The notes under the pieces are model-generated. The model saw only the letters and a program-made list of their open reading frames with translations. It was not told the DNA's origin and did not search any database. Both the position numbers and the translations under genes were made by a program. Below are positions 1 through 9,217 of a stretch of DNA of 64,000 nt, piece by piece. Each line of letters begins with the position of its first letter. Within the stretch, counting starts at the first letter, position 1. The DNA lies in assembly GCA_963783085.1 (NCBI GenBank), contig CAWAMJ010000007.1, forward strand, positions 193,547 to 257,546, given 5' to 3'. This stretch comes from CAVYUC01 sp963783085 (GTDB lineage: Bacteria > Bacteroidota > Bacteroidia > Bacteroidales > Prolixibacteraceae).

Positions 1-1
1 C

Positions 2-985
2 GATAAAGTAAAAGGATGGGCGTGGGAAAGTTACTGGATAATCGGAGGATTGTTTTCGTGGCTGATTGTTCCGCCGCTGGCAGCATGGATTACTGTGCCG
101 GGTTTTGCTGAAATAATCAGTGCATCGTCTTTTCAGATTTTAACGGTCACCTATTTCATGGGTCTGATGTGGGGGATTGGCGGGCTCACTTACGGGCTGG
201 GAATACGTTACCTGGGCATGTCGCTGGGTAATTCCGTTATCCTGGGTTTTACCGCTGCTTTTGGGGCGCTTGTGCCTTCCGTTTACTACAACATCGTTCC
301 AACCGAAGGCAAAGTTTCGTTTACGGATATGCTTTCCAACCACGGCGGACAATTGGTTTTACTTGGTGTGGTTTTATGTTTGACCGGAATTGCCGTTTCC
401 GGTAAAGCAGGAATGATGAAGGAAAGTGAACTTTCGGAAGAGGAAAAGAAAAAAAGTGTAAAAGATTTTGCCATGGTAAAGGGGTTGATCATTGCAGTTA
501 TTTCCGGAATTTTGAGCGCCTTTTTTAATTACGGCATCGAAGCCGGAAAACCATTGGCAAACGCTGCTGTTACTGCCGGATTTAATCCGTTATTCCAAAA
601 CAATGTAACCTTTGTTGTGATACTTTGGGGAGGTTTGACAACCAATTTTATCTGGACTACCATTCTGAATGTTAAAAACAAAACATATTACGATTATACT
701 GATAAAACAAAACCATTGTTCAACAATTACTTTTTTGCAGCGCTTGCCGGAACAACATGGTTCATGCAGTTTTTCTTTTACGGAATGGGTGAAAGCAAAC
801 TCGGAAACGGCGCCAGCTCCTGGATCCTGCACATGTCAACCATAATCCTGACTGCAAACATGTGGGGGTTTTACCGGAAAGAATGGAAAGGTGTTGCACC
901 GAAAACGATGCGCACCATTATCATTGGAATAGCTTTAATTTTGTTATCGGTCGCAATTGTTGGAATTGGGAATTCAATAAGTTAA
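2..985 (+). CDS. rhaT: L-rhamnose/proton symporter RhaT (5' truncated by window edge)
   Basis: Ten-helix inner-membrane permease that imports L-rhamnose with a proton. The frame is open from base 2, so the true start lies before the window; the TTG at 50 is internal. The visible 327 residues align from memory with E. coli RhaT from its first cytoplasmic loop onward: a W-W-E stretch before the second helix, MWGIGGLTYGLGIRYLGMS, then SWILHMS and the final KEW loop. About 20-25 N-terminal residues are missing compared with the usual ~340. It leads rhaM, a rhamnosidase and rhaA, so its role in rhamnose uptake is well supported. No terminator follows it, and co-transcription with rhaM is likely. 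Confidence 0.95.
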   Translation, partial: DKVKGWAWESYWIIGGLFSWLIVPPLAAWITVPGFAEIISASSFQILTVTYFMGLMWGIGGLTYGLGIRYLGMSLGNSVILGFTAAFGALVPSVYYNIVPTEGKVSFTDMLSNHGGQLVLLGVVLCLTGIAVSGKAGMMKESELSEEEKKKSVKDFAMVKGLIIAVISGILSAFFNYGIEAGKPLANAAVTAGFNPLFQNNVTFVVILWGGLTTNFIWTTILNVKNKTYYDYTDKTKPLFNNYFFAALAGTTWFMQFFFYGMGESKLGNGASSWILHMSTIILTANMWGFYRKEWKGVAPKTMRTIIIGIALILLSVAIVGIGNSIS

Positions 986-1049
986 TTTAGTGTTGTTTTT
1001 TTGACCTGTTACAGGTTTGCTCAATTAATATCAAAATAACCAGAATCCT

Positions 1050-1364
1050 ATGAACCGAAAAGCTTTCAAAATGCACCTCAATCCCGGAATGAAGGAGGAA
1101 TACAAAAAACGGCACGATGATATATGGCCGGAGTTGAAAAAGTTACTAAAAGATACCGGAATAAGCGAATATTCAATCTTTCTGGATGAGGAAACCAACA
1201 TACTGTTTGCCTTTCAAAAAGTGAGCGGCGAGAGTGGATCGCAGGATTTGGAGCAGACCGGAATTGTGCAAAAATGGTGGAAATACATGGCGGATATCAT
1301 GGAAACAAATTCCGATAATTCGCCGGTAACCACTGAACTCGAAGAAGTTTTTTACATGAAATAA
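1050..1364 (+). CDS. rhaM: L-rhamnose mutarotase
   Basis: Cytoplasmic enzyme of about 104 residues that interconverts alpha and beta anomers of L-rhamnose, supplying the isomerase with its preferred anomer. The signature YKKRHDDIWPEL contains Tyr18 and His22, the same numbering as the catalytic pair in E. coli RhaM, and a WWKYMADIM stretch follows at the C-terminal half. Length matches the family exactly. It sits 64 bp after rhaT and 18 bp before the rhamnosidase, consistent with one catabolic operon. Confidence 0.95.
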   Translation: MNRKAFKMHLNPGMKEEYKKRHDDIWPELKKLLKDTGISEYSIFLDEETNILFAFQKVSGESGSQDLEQTGIVQKWWKYMADIMETNSDNSPVTTELEEVFYMK

Positions 1365-1382
1365 ATCAACAAATCCAATAAA

Positions 1383-4112
1383 ATGAAGAAAAGAATAAAT
1401 TGGGTGAAATTTTTCACCATCGTATTGTTATTAGGCAGTTACACTGCTTTTGCTGCAGACCAAACCGTAGTAAAAGATTTAATTTGCGAATACCGGACCA
1501 ATCCGGTTGGCATCGATGTAATGGAACCACGATTGAGCTGGAAGATAGTTTCAGAAAAGGAAAACCTGCTCCAGTCGGCCTACGAAATCAGGATGGCCGA
1601 ATCTGCATCCGGTTTAAGCAAAAAGAACAGCCAAATCTGGGGCACCGGAAAAGTGGAAAGCGACCAGTCGGTAAATGTGGTTTACGAAGGTCCCGAACCC
1701 GAATCCATGCAACGTTTTTACTGGCAGGTGCGCATTTGGGACAATAACGGAAAAGTGACAAAGTGGAGCGAACCGGCATATTTTGAAACCGGCATCCTGA
1801 AGCCGGGACTCTGGACTGCCTCCTGGATCACCTTAGAAAACGAACCGCCGGCCAATGGAGGTTCACTGCCATGCCATTACTACCGGAATGAATTTTCAAC
1901 ATCGAAAAAAGTGGAATCAGCACGTGCGTACGTAACTTCACTGGGTTTATACCAGTTGTTTCTAAACGGTGAAAAAGTGGGCGACCAGTTGTTTACCCCC
2001 GGCTGGACCAGCTACAACAAACGGCTGCAGTACCAGACATACGACGTAACCGATATGCTTCAAAAAAACAATGCAATCGGCGCGGTTCTTGGCGACGGCT
2101 GGTACCGTGGAAATATCGGCTGGCAGGATCAGGACGGATACTACGGGCAAAAACTGGCGCTGTTGCTGCAGCTGAAAATCGATTACACCGATGGCACCAG
2201 CGAAACCATTGTTAGCAGTCCCGGCTGGAAGGTTTCCAACGGCCCCATTCTCGAATCGGATATATACAACGGCGAAATTTACGATGCCCGCCTGGAAATG
2301 GATGGCTGGAAAACTACTGGTTTTGATGATTCGAACTGGCAAAATGCCGGCGCCATCAATCACACCAAAGAAACGCTGATTGCGCCGCAGGGCGTGCCTG
2401 TGAAAGCAATTCAGGAAATTACACCCGTTGAATTGATAACCACGCCAAAAGGAGAAGTTGTTTTCGACATGGGCCAGAACATGGTGGGCTGGGTACGAAT
2501 GAAAGTTGACGGTGAAAAAGGCGATACCGTAAAATTGAAATTTGCCGAAGTCCTGGACAAAGAAGGTAATTTTTACACGGCAAACCTGCGTTCGGCAAAA
2601 GCCACCGATACTTATATCATGAATGGCGAAGGAACCGAAGTTTACGAACCGAAGTTTACATTTCACGGATTTCGTTACGTTCAACTGATTAATTATCCCG
2701 GAACGCCAAAGCCGGAAGATATTACCGGAATCGTCATTCATTCCGATATGAAACCAACGGGAACTTTTGTCTGTTCCGATTCGCTGATTAACCAATTGCA
2801 GCACAACATACAATGGGGCCAAAAAGGCAATTTCCTGGATGTGCCGACTGATTGCCCGCAACGCGACGAACGCCTTGGCTGGACCGGCGATGCGCAGGTT
2901 TTCAGTCCTACTGCTGCTTATAATTTTGATGTTGCAGCATTTTACACCAAATGGCTGGGCGATGTGGCTGCCGACCAGCTTGAAAATGGTAAACTGCCGC
3001 ATGTAATCCCGGATGTTTTGAAAGGCGGGGGCGGTTCCACTGCCTGGGCCGACGCCTCAATTATTGTTCCGTGGACGAATTATCTGGCCTACGGCGACCG
3101 CAGGATTCTGGAAGTACAGTACCCGAGCATGAAAAAATGGGTGGAATACATGCGGAGCAGGGCTGGAGACGACAACCTGTGGACCGGCGATCAGCATTTC
3201 GGCGACTGGCTGGCTTTTGCCACCAACCGTTCAGACTATCCGGGCGCTACTACTGAAAAAGATTTGATTGCCACTGCATATTATGCCTATTCCAGCAGAT
3301 TATTGTCGAAAATTGCAGGAATTCTCGGAAAGACTGATGAAGCCAAAGAATATGCACAACTTTCCGACGATATCAAAAAAGCATTTAATCAGGAATTTGT
3401 GACACCCTCCGGACGATTGGTTTCGCATACACAAACTGCCTATTCCCTGGCTGTTGCATTCGATTTATTGCCGGAAAATCTGGTGCCGAAAGCAGCAGGG
3501 TACCTGGCGGAAGATGTCAAAAAAATGGGCCACCTCACTACCGGGTTTGTTGGAACACCGCTGCTTTGCAAAACATTATCGGATCAGGGATATGAAGATT
3601 TGTCGTTTATGCTGCTGAACCGCAAAGAATACCCGTCGTGGCTGTACCCGGTTACACAGGGGGCGACAACTATCTGGGAACGCTGGGATGGCCAGAAACC
3701 CGACGGTACTTTCCAGAATGTGGGCATGAACAGTTTTAACCATTATGCTTACGGCGCAATCGGCGAGTGGTTGTACAATTATGTAGCAGGTATCCAAATC
3801 GATCCGGAAACACCGGGTTACAAGCATTTTATCCTTGCACCACATCCCGGAGGCGGCCTCACAAGTACAAAAGCAACTTATCAGTCAATATACGGACAAA
3901 TTGTATCAGACTGGAAGATCGACAATAATTCGCTGGACTACAACATTGAAATTCCTGCAAATACTACCGCAACTGTTACACTTCCGGATGCGAAAATGGA
4001 AGAGGTACAGATGAATGGCTCATCCCTGAACAGGAATAATACCGAACAGAAAGAAAATGGTGTGCAGTTAAAACTGGGATCGGGAAAGTATCATTTTAAC
4101 TATTCATTGTAA
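1383..4112 (+). CDS. Alpha-L-rhamnosidase, GH78, exported
   Basis: Inverting glycoside hydrolase that frees L-rhamnose from plant or algal glycans and glycosides. The 909-residue product starts with a Sec signal peptide (basic start, hydrophobic core, cleavage near AFA-A at about residue 25), so it is periplasmic or surface exposed. Domain order follows GH78: N-terminal beta domains, a carbohydrate-binding-like beta domain, the (alpha/alpha)6 catalytic barrel and a C-terminal beta domain. The catalytic region shows DCPQRDERLGWTGDAQVF near residues 490-507, with acidic residues expected for the general acid, and ATTIWERWDG near 760. It lies between rhaM and rhaA, which explains where the sugar goes. 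Export route and linkage specificity cannot be read from sequence. Confidence 0.93.
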   Translation: MKKRINWVKFFTIVLLLGSYTAFAADQTVVKDLICEYRTNPVGIDVMEPRLSWKIVSEKENLLQSAYEIRMAESASGLSKKNSQIWGTGKVESDQSVNVVYEGPEPESMQRFYWQVRIWDNNGKVTKWSEPAYFETGILKPGLWTASWITLENEPPANGGSLPCHYYRNEFSTSKKVESARAYVTSLGLYQLFLNGEKVGDQLFTPGWTSYNKRLQYQTYDVTDMLQKNNAIGAVLGDGWYRGNIGWQDQDGYYGQKLALLLQLKIDYTDGTSETIVSSPGWKVSNGPILESDIYNGEIYDARLEMDGWKTTGFDDSNWQNAGAINHTKETLIAPQGVPVKAIQEITPVELITTPKGEVVFDMGQNMVGWVRMKVDGEKGDTVKLKFAEVLDKEGNFYTANLRSAKATDTYIMNGEGTEVYEPKFTFHGFRYVQLINYPGTPKPEDITGIVIHSDMKPTGTFVCSDSLINQLQHNIQWGQKGNFLDVPTDCPQRDERLGWTGDAQVFSPTAAYNFDVAAFYTKWLGDVAADQLENGKLPHVIPDVLKGGGGSTAWADASIIVPWTNYLAYGDRRILEVQYPSMKKWVEYMRSRAGDDNLWTGDQHFGDWLAFATNRSDYPGATTEKDLIATAYYAYSSRLLSKIAGILGKTDEAKEYAQLSDDIKKAFNQEFVTPSGRLVSHTQTAYSLAVAFDLLPENLVPKAAGYLAEDVKKMGHLTTGFVGTPLLCKTLSDQGYEDLSFMLLNRKEYPSWLYPVTQGATTIWERWDGQKPDGTFQNVGMNSFNHYAYGAIGEWLYNYVAGIQIDPETPGYKHFILAPHPGGGLTSTKATYQSIYGQIVSDWKIDNNSLDYNIEIPANTTATVTLPDAKMEEVQMNGSSLNRNNTEQKENGVQLKLGSGKYHFNYSL

Positions 4113-4132
4113 AACCTGTTTAAACATTATTT

Positions 4133-5395
4133 ATGAAAGACAGAATAGAAAAAGCATGGAAATTGGCAAAGGAAGAATATGCCGGATTGGGAGTTGATGC
4201 AGAAAAGGCGCTGGCGAAAATGGACAACGTAGCCATCAGCTTGCATTGCTGGCAAACCGACGATGTGGGTGGTTTTGAAACACCCGACGCAAAACTGGGC
4301 GGCGGCGGAATTCAGGCCACCGGAAATTACCCGGGGAAAGCTACTACCATCGAACAAATGCGTGCCGATCTGGAAAAAGTGATGGAATTGCTGCCGGGGA
4401 AGCAGCGGCTTAACCTGCATGCCAGCTATGGCGAATTTGGCGGAAAGTTTGTCGATCGCGATGAAATTGAGGTAAAACATTTTCAGGGATGGATCGATTG
4501 GGCCAAAGCACAGAAAATCGGACTCGATTTTAACGGTACTTATTTTTCGCATCCGAAAGCAGACGGCGGATTTACACTTTCTTCAAAAAATGAAGGAGTC
4601 CGGCAGTTTTGGGTGGAGCATATGAAACGCTGCCGCGATATCGCCGCTGAAATGGGAAGACAGCTTGGAACGCCATGCGTGCACAATACCTGGGTTCCGG
4701 ATGGAATGAAAGACATTCCGGTGGATCGGAACGGTTATCGGGTACTTTTAAAAAAGTCGCTCGACGAAGGATTTGAAGAACAATTCCCAAAAGAGTTCCT
4801 GAAAGATGCAGTGGAAAGCAAATTGTTTGGAATCGGCGCCGAATCGATGACCGTTGGCTCGCATGATTTTTATTTGGGATATGCCATCAAAAACAACAAG
4901 TTGATTTGCCTCGACAATGGCCATTTTCACCCGACTGAACAGGTTGGCGACAAAATCTCTGCCTGCCTGCAATTTGTCGATGAAATCCTTTTGCACGTCA
5001 CCCGGCCGGTGCGCTGGGATTCCGACCATGTTGTAACCTGGAATGAAGAAGTACAACTCATCGCTTCTGAAATCGCGCGGAACAACTTTTTCAACCGCGT
5101 AAACGTTGGCCTCGACTTTTTCGATGCGTCGATTAACCGGGTTGGCGCTTACGTGATTGGAACACGCGCAGTACAAAAAGCATTTTTGTTTGCTTTGCTC
5201 GAGCCGGCCGGTAAACTAGTCGATCTGGAAGAAAATGAAAACTATTTTGAACGGCTGGCTTTGCTGGAAGAATTAAAAACAAAACCATTTGGAGCAATCT
5301 GGGATTATTACTGCCTGGTAAATGATGTTCCGGCAGGGGAAGGATATATTCCGGAAGTTCAGAAATATGAGAAAGAGGTGCTGAGCAAAAGATAA
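4133..5395 (+). CDS. rhaA: L-rhamnose isomerase
   Basis: Converts L-rhamnose to L-rhamnulose in the cytoplasm, using Mn2+ or another divalent metal. The 420-residue product matches the E. coli RhaA type rather than the shorter Pseudomonas type: SLHCWQTDDVGGFE near the start, GGIQATGNYPGKA, then the metal-binding region CLDNGHFHPTE and RPVRWDSDHVV, which carry the His and Asp ligands. The ATG lies 20 bp after the rhamnosidase stop. It is the last gene of the visible rhamnose set and is followed by two hairpin terminators; kinase, aldolase and regulator genes would be expected upstream of the window. Confidence 0.96.
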   Translation: MKDRIEKAWKLAKEEYAGLGVDAEKALAKMDNVAISLHCWQTDDVGGFETPDAKLGGGGIQATGNYPGKATTIEQMRADLEKVMELLPGKQRLNLHASYGEFGGKFVDRDEIEVKHFQGWIDWAKAQKIGLDFNGTYFSHPKADGGFTLSSKNEGVRQFWVEHMKRCRDIAAEMGRQLGTPCVHNTWVPDGMKDIPVDRNGYRVLLKKSLDEGFEEQFPKEFLKDAVESKLFGIGAESMTVGSHDFYLGYAIKNNKLICLDNGHFHPTEQVGDKISACLQFVDEILLHVTRPVRWDSDHVVTWNEEVQLIASEIARNNFFNRVNVGLDFFDASINRVGAYVIGTRAVQKAFLFALLEPAGKLVDLEENENYFERLALLEELKTKPFGAIWDYYCLVNDVPAGEGYIPEVQKYEKEVLSKR

Positions 5396-5404
5396 AGTGA
5401 GGGA

Positions 5405-5433
5405 GCCGGATTTTCCCGAATCCGGCATTTTTT
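5405..5433 (+). terminator. Intrinsic terminator after rhaA
   Basis: Perfect 8-bp stem GCCGGATT/AATCCGGC with a six-base loop, followed by a run of six T within seven bases. It begins 10 bp after the rhaA stop codon and most likely ends the rhamnose operon. Confidence 0.8.
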
Positions 5434-5459
5434 AAGTTAGGAAATTCAGAATTCCATTA

Positions 5460-5497
5460 AGAGCAGCCGTTTTTAGGCTGCTCTTTGTTTGTTTTTT
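5460..5497 (+). terminator. Second hairpin terminator downstream of rhaA
   Basis: Perfect 9-bp stem AGAGCAGCC/GGCTGCTCT with a seven-base loop and a T-rich tail (TTGTTTGTTTTTTT). It stands 26 bp after the first hairpin, giving a tandem terminator that insulates the DUF4258 gene. Confidence 0.8.
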
Positions 5498-5581
5498 TCC
5501 TTCAATAGTATGCAAATTTCAGTAAAAATCGAATTACCTGCACAACACTTCTAACCTTGAAAATTTATTTAACTTTACAAT

Positions 5582-5833
5582 ATGAAAGTTGATTTTTCGG
5601 TACACGCTCTGGAACGTATGGCTGCAAGAGACATCACAAAAAATGATGTTTTGGATGTATTGAAAAATTATGATTTTACTGATGAGCAAGATGAAAAAAT
5701 TACAATTTATTCGAAGATTATAATAAAAAAGAACAAAAAATACATTTACAGGGTTTTTATAAACAGAACCTTAAAACCAGCGAAAGTTATAACTGTTTAC
5801 AGAACTTCAAAAATTGACAAATATGGTTATTAG
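5582..5833 (+). CDS. DUF4258 domain protein
   Basis: Small 83-residue cytoplasmic protein. The N-terminal HALERMAARDITKNDV and the final VITVYRTSK strand are the hallmarks of DUF4258, a compact alpha/beta fold resembling RelE-like toxins. No biochemical function is established for the family. It overlaps the DUF2283 gene by 11 bp, which implies translational coupling. A toxin-antitoxin role is only an inference from size and pairing. Confidence 0.8.
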   Translation: MKVDFSVHALERMAARDITKNDVLDVLKNYDFTDEQDEKITIYSKIIIKKNKKYIYRVFINRTLKPAKVITVYRTSKIDKYGY

Positions 5834-6017
5834 ATACAACAAGGAAGCAGATTCGATATACATTGAAATTACCAAAGCAAAAGTTGAAGAAAGTGATCAG
5901 GAAAAAAAGGACATTATTCTGGATTATGATGAAGCAGGAAATATAGTTGGAATTGAAATTTTGAATGCTTCAAAAAAAACAAAACAACCCAATGGAATTA
6001 GTTATGAGGTGGCATAA
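5823..6017 (+). CDS. DUF2283 domain protein
   Basis: A 64-residue protein counted from the ATG at 5823; a TTG at 5814 would add three residues and is less likely. The opening IRYNKEADSIYIEI and the later DIILDYDEAGNIVGIEIL are typical of DUF2283, a small beta-rich domain of unknown function. These genes are often found next to DUF4258 genes, as here, with an 11-bp overlap. Its partner role (antitoxin-like or otherwise) is unproven. Confidence 0.8.
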   Translation: MVIRYNKEADSIYIEITKAKVEESDQEKKDIILDYDEAGNIVGIEILNASKKTKQPNGISYEVA

Positions 6018-6070
6018 ACGGATGGCGATTCCATGGAGCGGATTTTTTTAGAGGCGAAATCTCTACCTCT

Positions 6071-6405
6071 GGTTCTGTTTCCATCACACAGCCACAACAA
6101 AATAAATTGCCACAGATTCACAGACTAAATCAAAGAGAAATTAAAAATCTGTGAATCAGTGGCATCATTTTTTACGATACTGTTTCCACCACACAACTAC
6201 AAAATAAATTGCCACAGATTCGCTGATTAAATCAAAGAAAAATGAAAAATCTGTGAATCAGTGGCATCATCTTTTGCGATACTGCTTCCACCACACAACC
6301 ACAACAAAATAAATTGCCACAGATTCACTGATTAATCAAAGCAAATGAAAAATCTGTGAATCAGTGGCATCATCTTTTATACTGTTTCCACCACACTACC
6401 ACACC
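6071..6405. repeat. Tandem ~102-bp repeat: palindrome plus copied 3' tail of the PepSY gene
   Basis: Three hairpins lie at 6108-6164, 6210-6266 and 6315-6369. Each has arms of about 19 nt, beginning TGCCACAGATTC and ending GAATCAGTGGCA, around a 15-20 nt AT-rich loop. Between them is a conserved stretch, TACTGYTTCCACCACACA, seen at about 6178 and 6277. The same stretch is the genuine end of the PepSY gene at about 6380. Read leftward, these copies still encode VVWWKQYRKR or a close variant followed by TGA, so each unit duplicates the gene tail and stop codon plus the hairpin. A more diverged flank lies near 6071-6092. The 6018-6369 interval holds no other gene. Confidence 0.85.
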
Positions 6406-7899
6406 GCTAATCAATACAATCATCAAACAAATTCCGGCCAGCGGTACGTACAAAATATAAAACGGCCCGAGGATATTTTCGAAGATTCTGCCGGTATGGA
6501 TTTCCAGCGAAACATTCCACAGAGACATGGGTGCAGATTGCCGGATTTTTTCCGGCATTTCCGGAAACGACTGTGCCGCTTCAAGTGATGCAATTGGTAA
6601 AACACCTTTGTTGTAGTCAAACCAAAAACTCCCGTTGTTTCCTTCCACAAGCCCGGCAGCCATGTGGTCGGAAATTGGCTTCGTCATTCCGGTTGGCGGA
6701 ACATAATTGTTTCCGGTAAAAAAATCGTGCACCGCTCCTGTTTTTATGTTCCAGATAAACATTCCGCTAAACGATCCAATCAGGTAACTGCTGTTTCCGA
6801 GCGGTTTGAAAACATTGCATCCCATAATGCTTACCGGAGGTTGCGAAAATGCCGGCTGTAAAGTTTTGGAGAGGCTTTCGTCCGAAAAATAAAAACCTTC
6901 GGAAGTGGAAAAAATATACACCTGGTTTTGTTTGTCCCAATGTATGCGGCGCAGTTTATCGAACCACGGATTTGGGCTGTCGAGGTGGGTGCCCGGAATA
7001 ATTCCCACCTGTTTGCTGGCAATTGCAATCAGCAGCGGCGGCCGCAGGTGCATTCCCGAAAAAGTATTTATCAGCAGAAAAAGTGCAAAAATATAACCGA
7101 TTACGTTGTGCCAGTGTAAATTCTTTTTGGTTGCCTGTACCACTGGCTTTACAGCTTTGTTTTTTCGTTTTCGGCTTTTGATTATTTTGGGGAAAAAGAA
7201 GTGCAGCAGTCCGGTTACGGAAAGTACAATCGTAACCAGGCCAAGCAAATCAACAATTAACTTACCGGGGAGGCCCCAGAGTTCGCCGCTGTGCAATTCC
7301 CAAAATGTGTTAAATAAACCGGTTTTTCGTTCATAACCAACCGGCGCCGGAAGTTGTATTTTTTCAAAGTTTGTTCCATCAGCGCTTTTTAGCAGGTAAT
7401 GGCGCGAAAGTACCAGTAAGGTATCATTCTTTAGTGCCAAATCAGCGATTCGCTCATTTTGAAGGTTCAATTCAGTTTTGGTCCATTCGCCGCTGGTTGG
7501 CAGGCGTTTGTACAACCCCATGTGTGTTCCGGCAAATAAAGCGCCGTTAAATTTTACAATCGAATAAATTTTCCGGTTGTCGATACCTTTCGGGAATCCC
7601 TGGTTAAAATCTTTAAATTCGCTGAAATTTCCATCCGTTTTCCAGGCGCCAATATTTCCGTACAGAACAACCGAATCTTCACTCAACCGTTGGGAACCAC
7701 GAACAGCCGCGAGGTTCCAGTTTTCATAACGGTAATTGTGCGGCAGCAGGTTTCGCGAAATATCCACCGGAGCGACCACTTCGCGGTGGTTCATTATAAT
7801 TCCTGAACCAGCAAAAAAAAAGGCAAAAAAGGCAATAATAATTGCCGGCCATTTATGCAGTTTCTTAAAAAATTTTAAGGCTCTTTTTCTCTTTTTCAT
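6370..7899 (-). CDS. PepSY-associated transmembrane protein
   Basis: A 509-residue inner-membrane protein. A basic N-terminus precedes a first helix near residues 17-37 that carries the PepSY_TM-type HKWPAIIIAF, and the motif IIMNHRE follows. Further helices lie near 210-235 and 262-282 and at the C-terminus, ending VVVWWKQYKR. The two large extracytoplasmic segments between helices have propeller-like repeats. It is the last gene of the nrfHA-porin operon, 88 bp after the porin gene. PepSY_TM proteins are often linked to iron or redox uptake, so a role in electron or metal handling for nitrite reduction is plausible but not shown. Its 3' end has been copied into the downstream tandem repeat. 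Confidence 0.8.
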   Translation of the reverse strand: MKKRKRALKFFKKLHKWPAIIIAFFAFFFAGSGIIMNHREVVAPVDISRNLLPHNYRYENWNLAAVRGSQRLSEDSVVLYGNIGAWKTDGNFSEFKDFNQGFPKGIDNRKIYSIVKFNGALFAGTHMGLYKRLPTSGEWTKTELNLQNERIADLALKNDTLLVLSRHYLLKSADGTNFEKIQLPAPVGYERKTGLFNTFWELHSGELWGLPGKLIVDLLGLVTIVLSVTGLLHFFFPKIIKSRKRKNKAVKPVVQATKKNLHWHNVIGYIFALFLLINTFSGMHLRPPLLIAIASKQVGIIPGTHLDSPNPWFDKLRRIHWDKQNQVYIFSTSEGFYFSDESLSKTLQPAFSQPPVSIMGCNVFKPLGNSSYLIGSFSGMFIWNIKTGAVHDFFTGNNYVPPTGMTKPISDHMAAGLVEGNNGSFWFDYNKGVLPIASLEAAQSFPEMPEKIRQSAPMSLWNVSLEIHTGRIFENILGPFYILYVPLAGICLMIVLISGVVVWWKQYKR

Positions 7900-7987
7900 G
7901 AATAATTAAGGAGTCGTATTGCCCCGGGCTCCGGAATTTCGTTTTACTTCAACTTTCATTTCGATATCACAAACCTAATCAAAAAAG

Positions 7988-9205
7988 TTATTTTATGAAT
8001 GTGGGAGTGACTGACAACATAATGTACGACCAATGGTTTCCGGCTGTATAATCGCCGCCCTTCAGCAATTCCATGTTTTTGTCTGCAAACATGGTTGACC
8101 AGCCGGCGCTTATGGCAACTGAATTTTGTACTTGATATGCGAATGTTAAATCCAGCTCTGTTCCCAAATATTTATCAGCATCCGGCTTTATTTCACCGGC
8201 CGAAGCAAAATAGTGCAGCGCTGATTTTATCGTAAATTTATTGAGCAACAAGTTATAATTCAGGTAAGCATCCTGCAAGCCAGTAAGGTTGATATGATTT
8301 CCCACATAAAAATAATCCATAAAACCATTAAACTTATGGTTGGTGCCATAAAAGGGTGTAAATGCATTGATTTCCCCGTAATCGTTATTTGAATTTCCTG
8401 AGAGGTATTCGTATCCTGCTGTAAGATTTTGAAATGACAATGCGAGAAGGAAATTCCATGCATTAATTTTCTTCCCGGTAATATGTTTTCCGGTTTGATA
8501 ATAAATGTTGGTTGCAAGTTCAACGTTTTCAAAATCAGTTGTAAATCTGCCGCCAAGAGTTTGACTGTACCGGGTAATTTGACCGTTGGTGTTCATCAGC
8601 GGCACGCCGTTATTGAGAAAAAGCAAACTTAACGATTGGTTTTTCCAGGTTTTATTGAACCAGCCAAACTGTAGGTTTTTGTATGCATCCGGTCCGGTAT
8701 AAAAATCATTGGTCAGATCAGCGTCCTCATGGTGCGCAATCCCGAAATGAAATTTAAAACTGCTTTCATATTTTAAAAGTGCGATATCATGCGAGCGGGC
8801 CTGTTGGGTCCAGTCCACATTTCCGAAAATCCGCTGATCGTCGTAAACCAGTTCCTGCCGTCCTGCTTTTAGCGTAAAATTTTTTGCCAGAAAAACTTCC
8901 GCCCAGGCTTCGTGTACAGAAACTGCGTAATCTTCATTTGCCACCAGTTGAGGTTGGCTGCCCCAAACCCGCACGTCCTGCAGCGCCAGTTTAGTATTTA
9001 TGCCAGATGCCTGATATGTGGCATTTAACCGGGTGCGTTGTGAAGTAAATACCGACCAGGGCTGGTTTTCAGAAACAAGTGTTTTATAACCATGCGCAAA
9101 TTCGGTGCGGGGCCTGAACTCGCCGGTAAGGACAAACTGCGCTCCTGCCTGTGTTATAAAAAATACCGGAAATGCAACAAGGAGGCTATATTTTTTTTTA
9201 ATCAT
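7988..9205 (-). CDS. Alginate-export-family outer-membrane porin
   Basis: A 405-residue protein with a signal peptide (about residues 1-22, ending near AGAQ) and a barrel of alternating beta strands that ends in an aromatic-rich strand. The opening LTGEFRPRTEFAHGY and the YDDQRIFGNVDWTQQAR segment are typical of the alginate_exp family (PF13372), which in Bacteroidota is a general porin group. It starts 12 bp after the nrfA stop, so it is probably co-expressed with nitrite reductase and may admit nitrite or release ammonium. The substrate is not readable from sequence. Confidence 0.78.
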   Translation of the reverse strand: MIKKKYSLLVAFPVFFITQAGAQFVLTGEFRPRTEFAHGYKTLVSENQPWSVFTSQRTRLNATYQASGINTKLALQDVRVWGSQPQLVANEDYAVSVHEAWAEVFLAKNFTLKAGRQELVYDDQRIFGNVDWTQQARSHDIALLKYESSFKFHFGIAHHEDADLTNDFYTGPDAYKNLQFGWFNKTWKNQSLSLLFLNNGVPLMNTNGQITRYSQTLGGRFTTDFENVELATNIYYQTGKHITGKKINAWNFLLALSFQNLTAGYEYLSGNSNNDYGEINAFTPFYGTNHKFNGFMDYFYVGNHINLTGLQDAYLNYNLLLNKFTIKSALHYFASAGEIKPDADKYLGTELDLTFAYQVQNSVAISAGWSTMFADKNMELLKGGDYTAGNHWSYIMLSVTPTFIK

Positions 9206-9217
9206 GATTATCTCTTT

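Noticed and set aside
1962..3002. Long leftward frame inside the rhamnosidase gene
   Set aside because: It is the antisense shadow of a GH78 gene with clear domain motifs; the translated product has no recognisable features.
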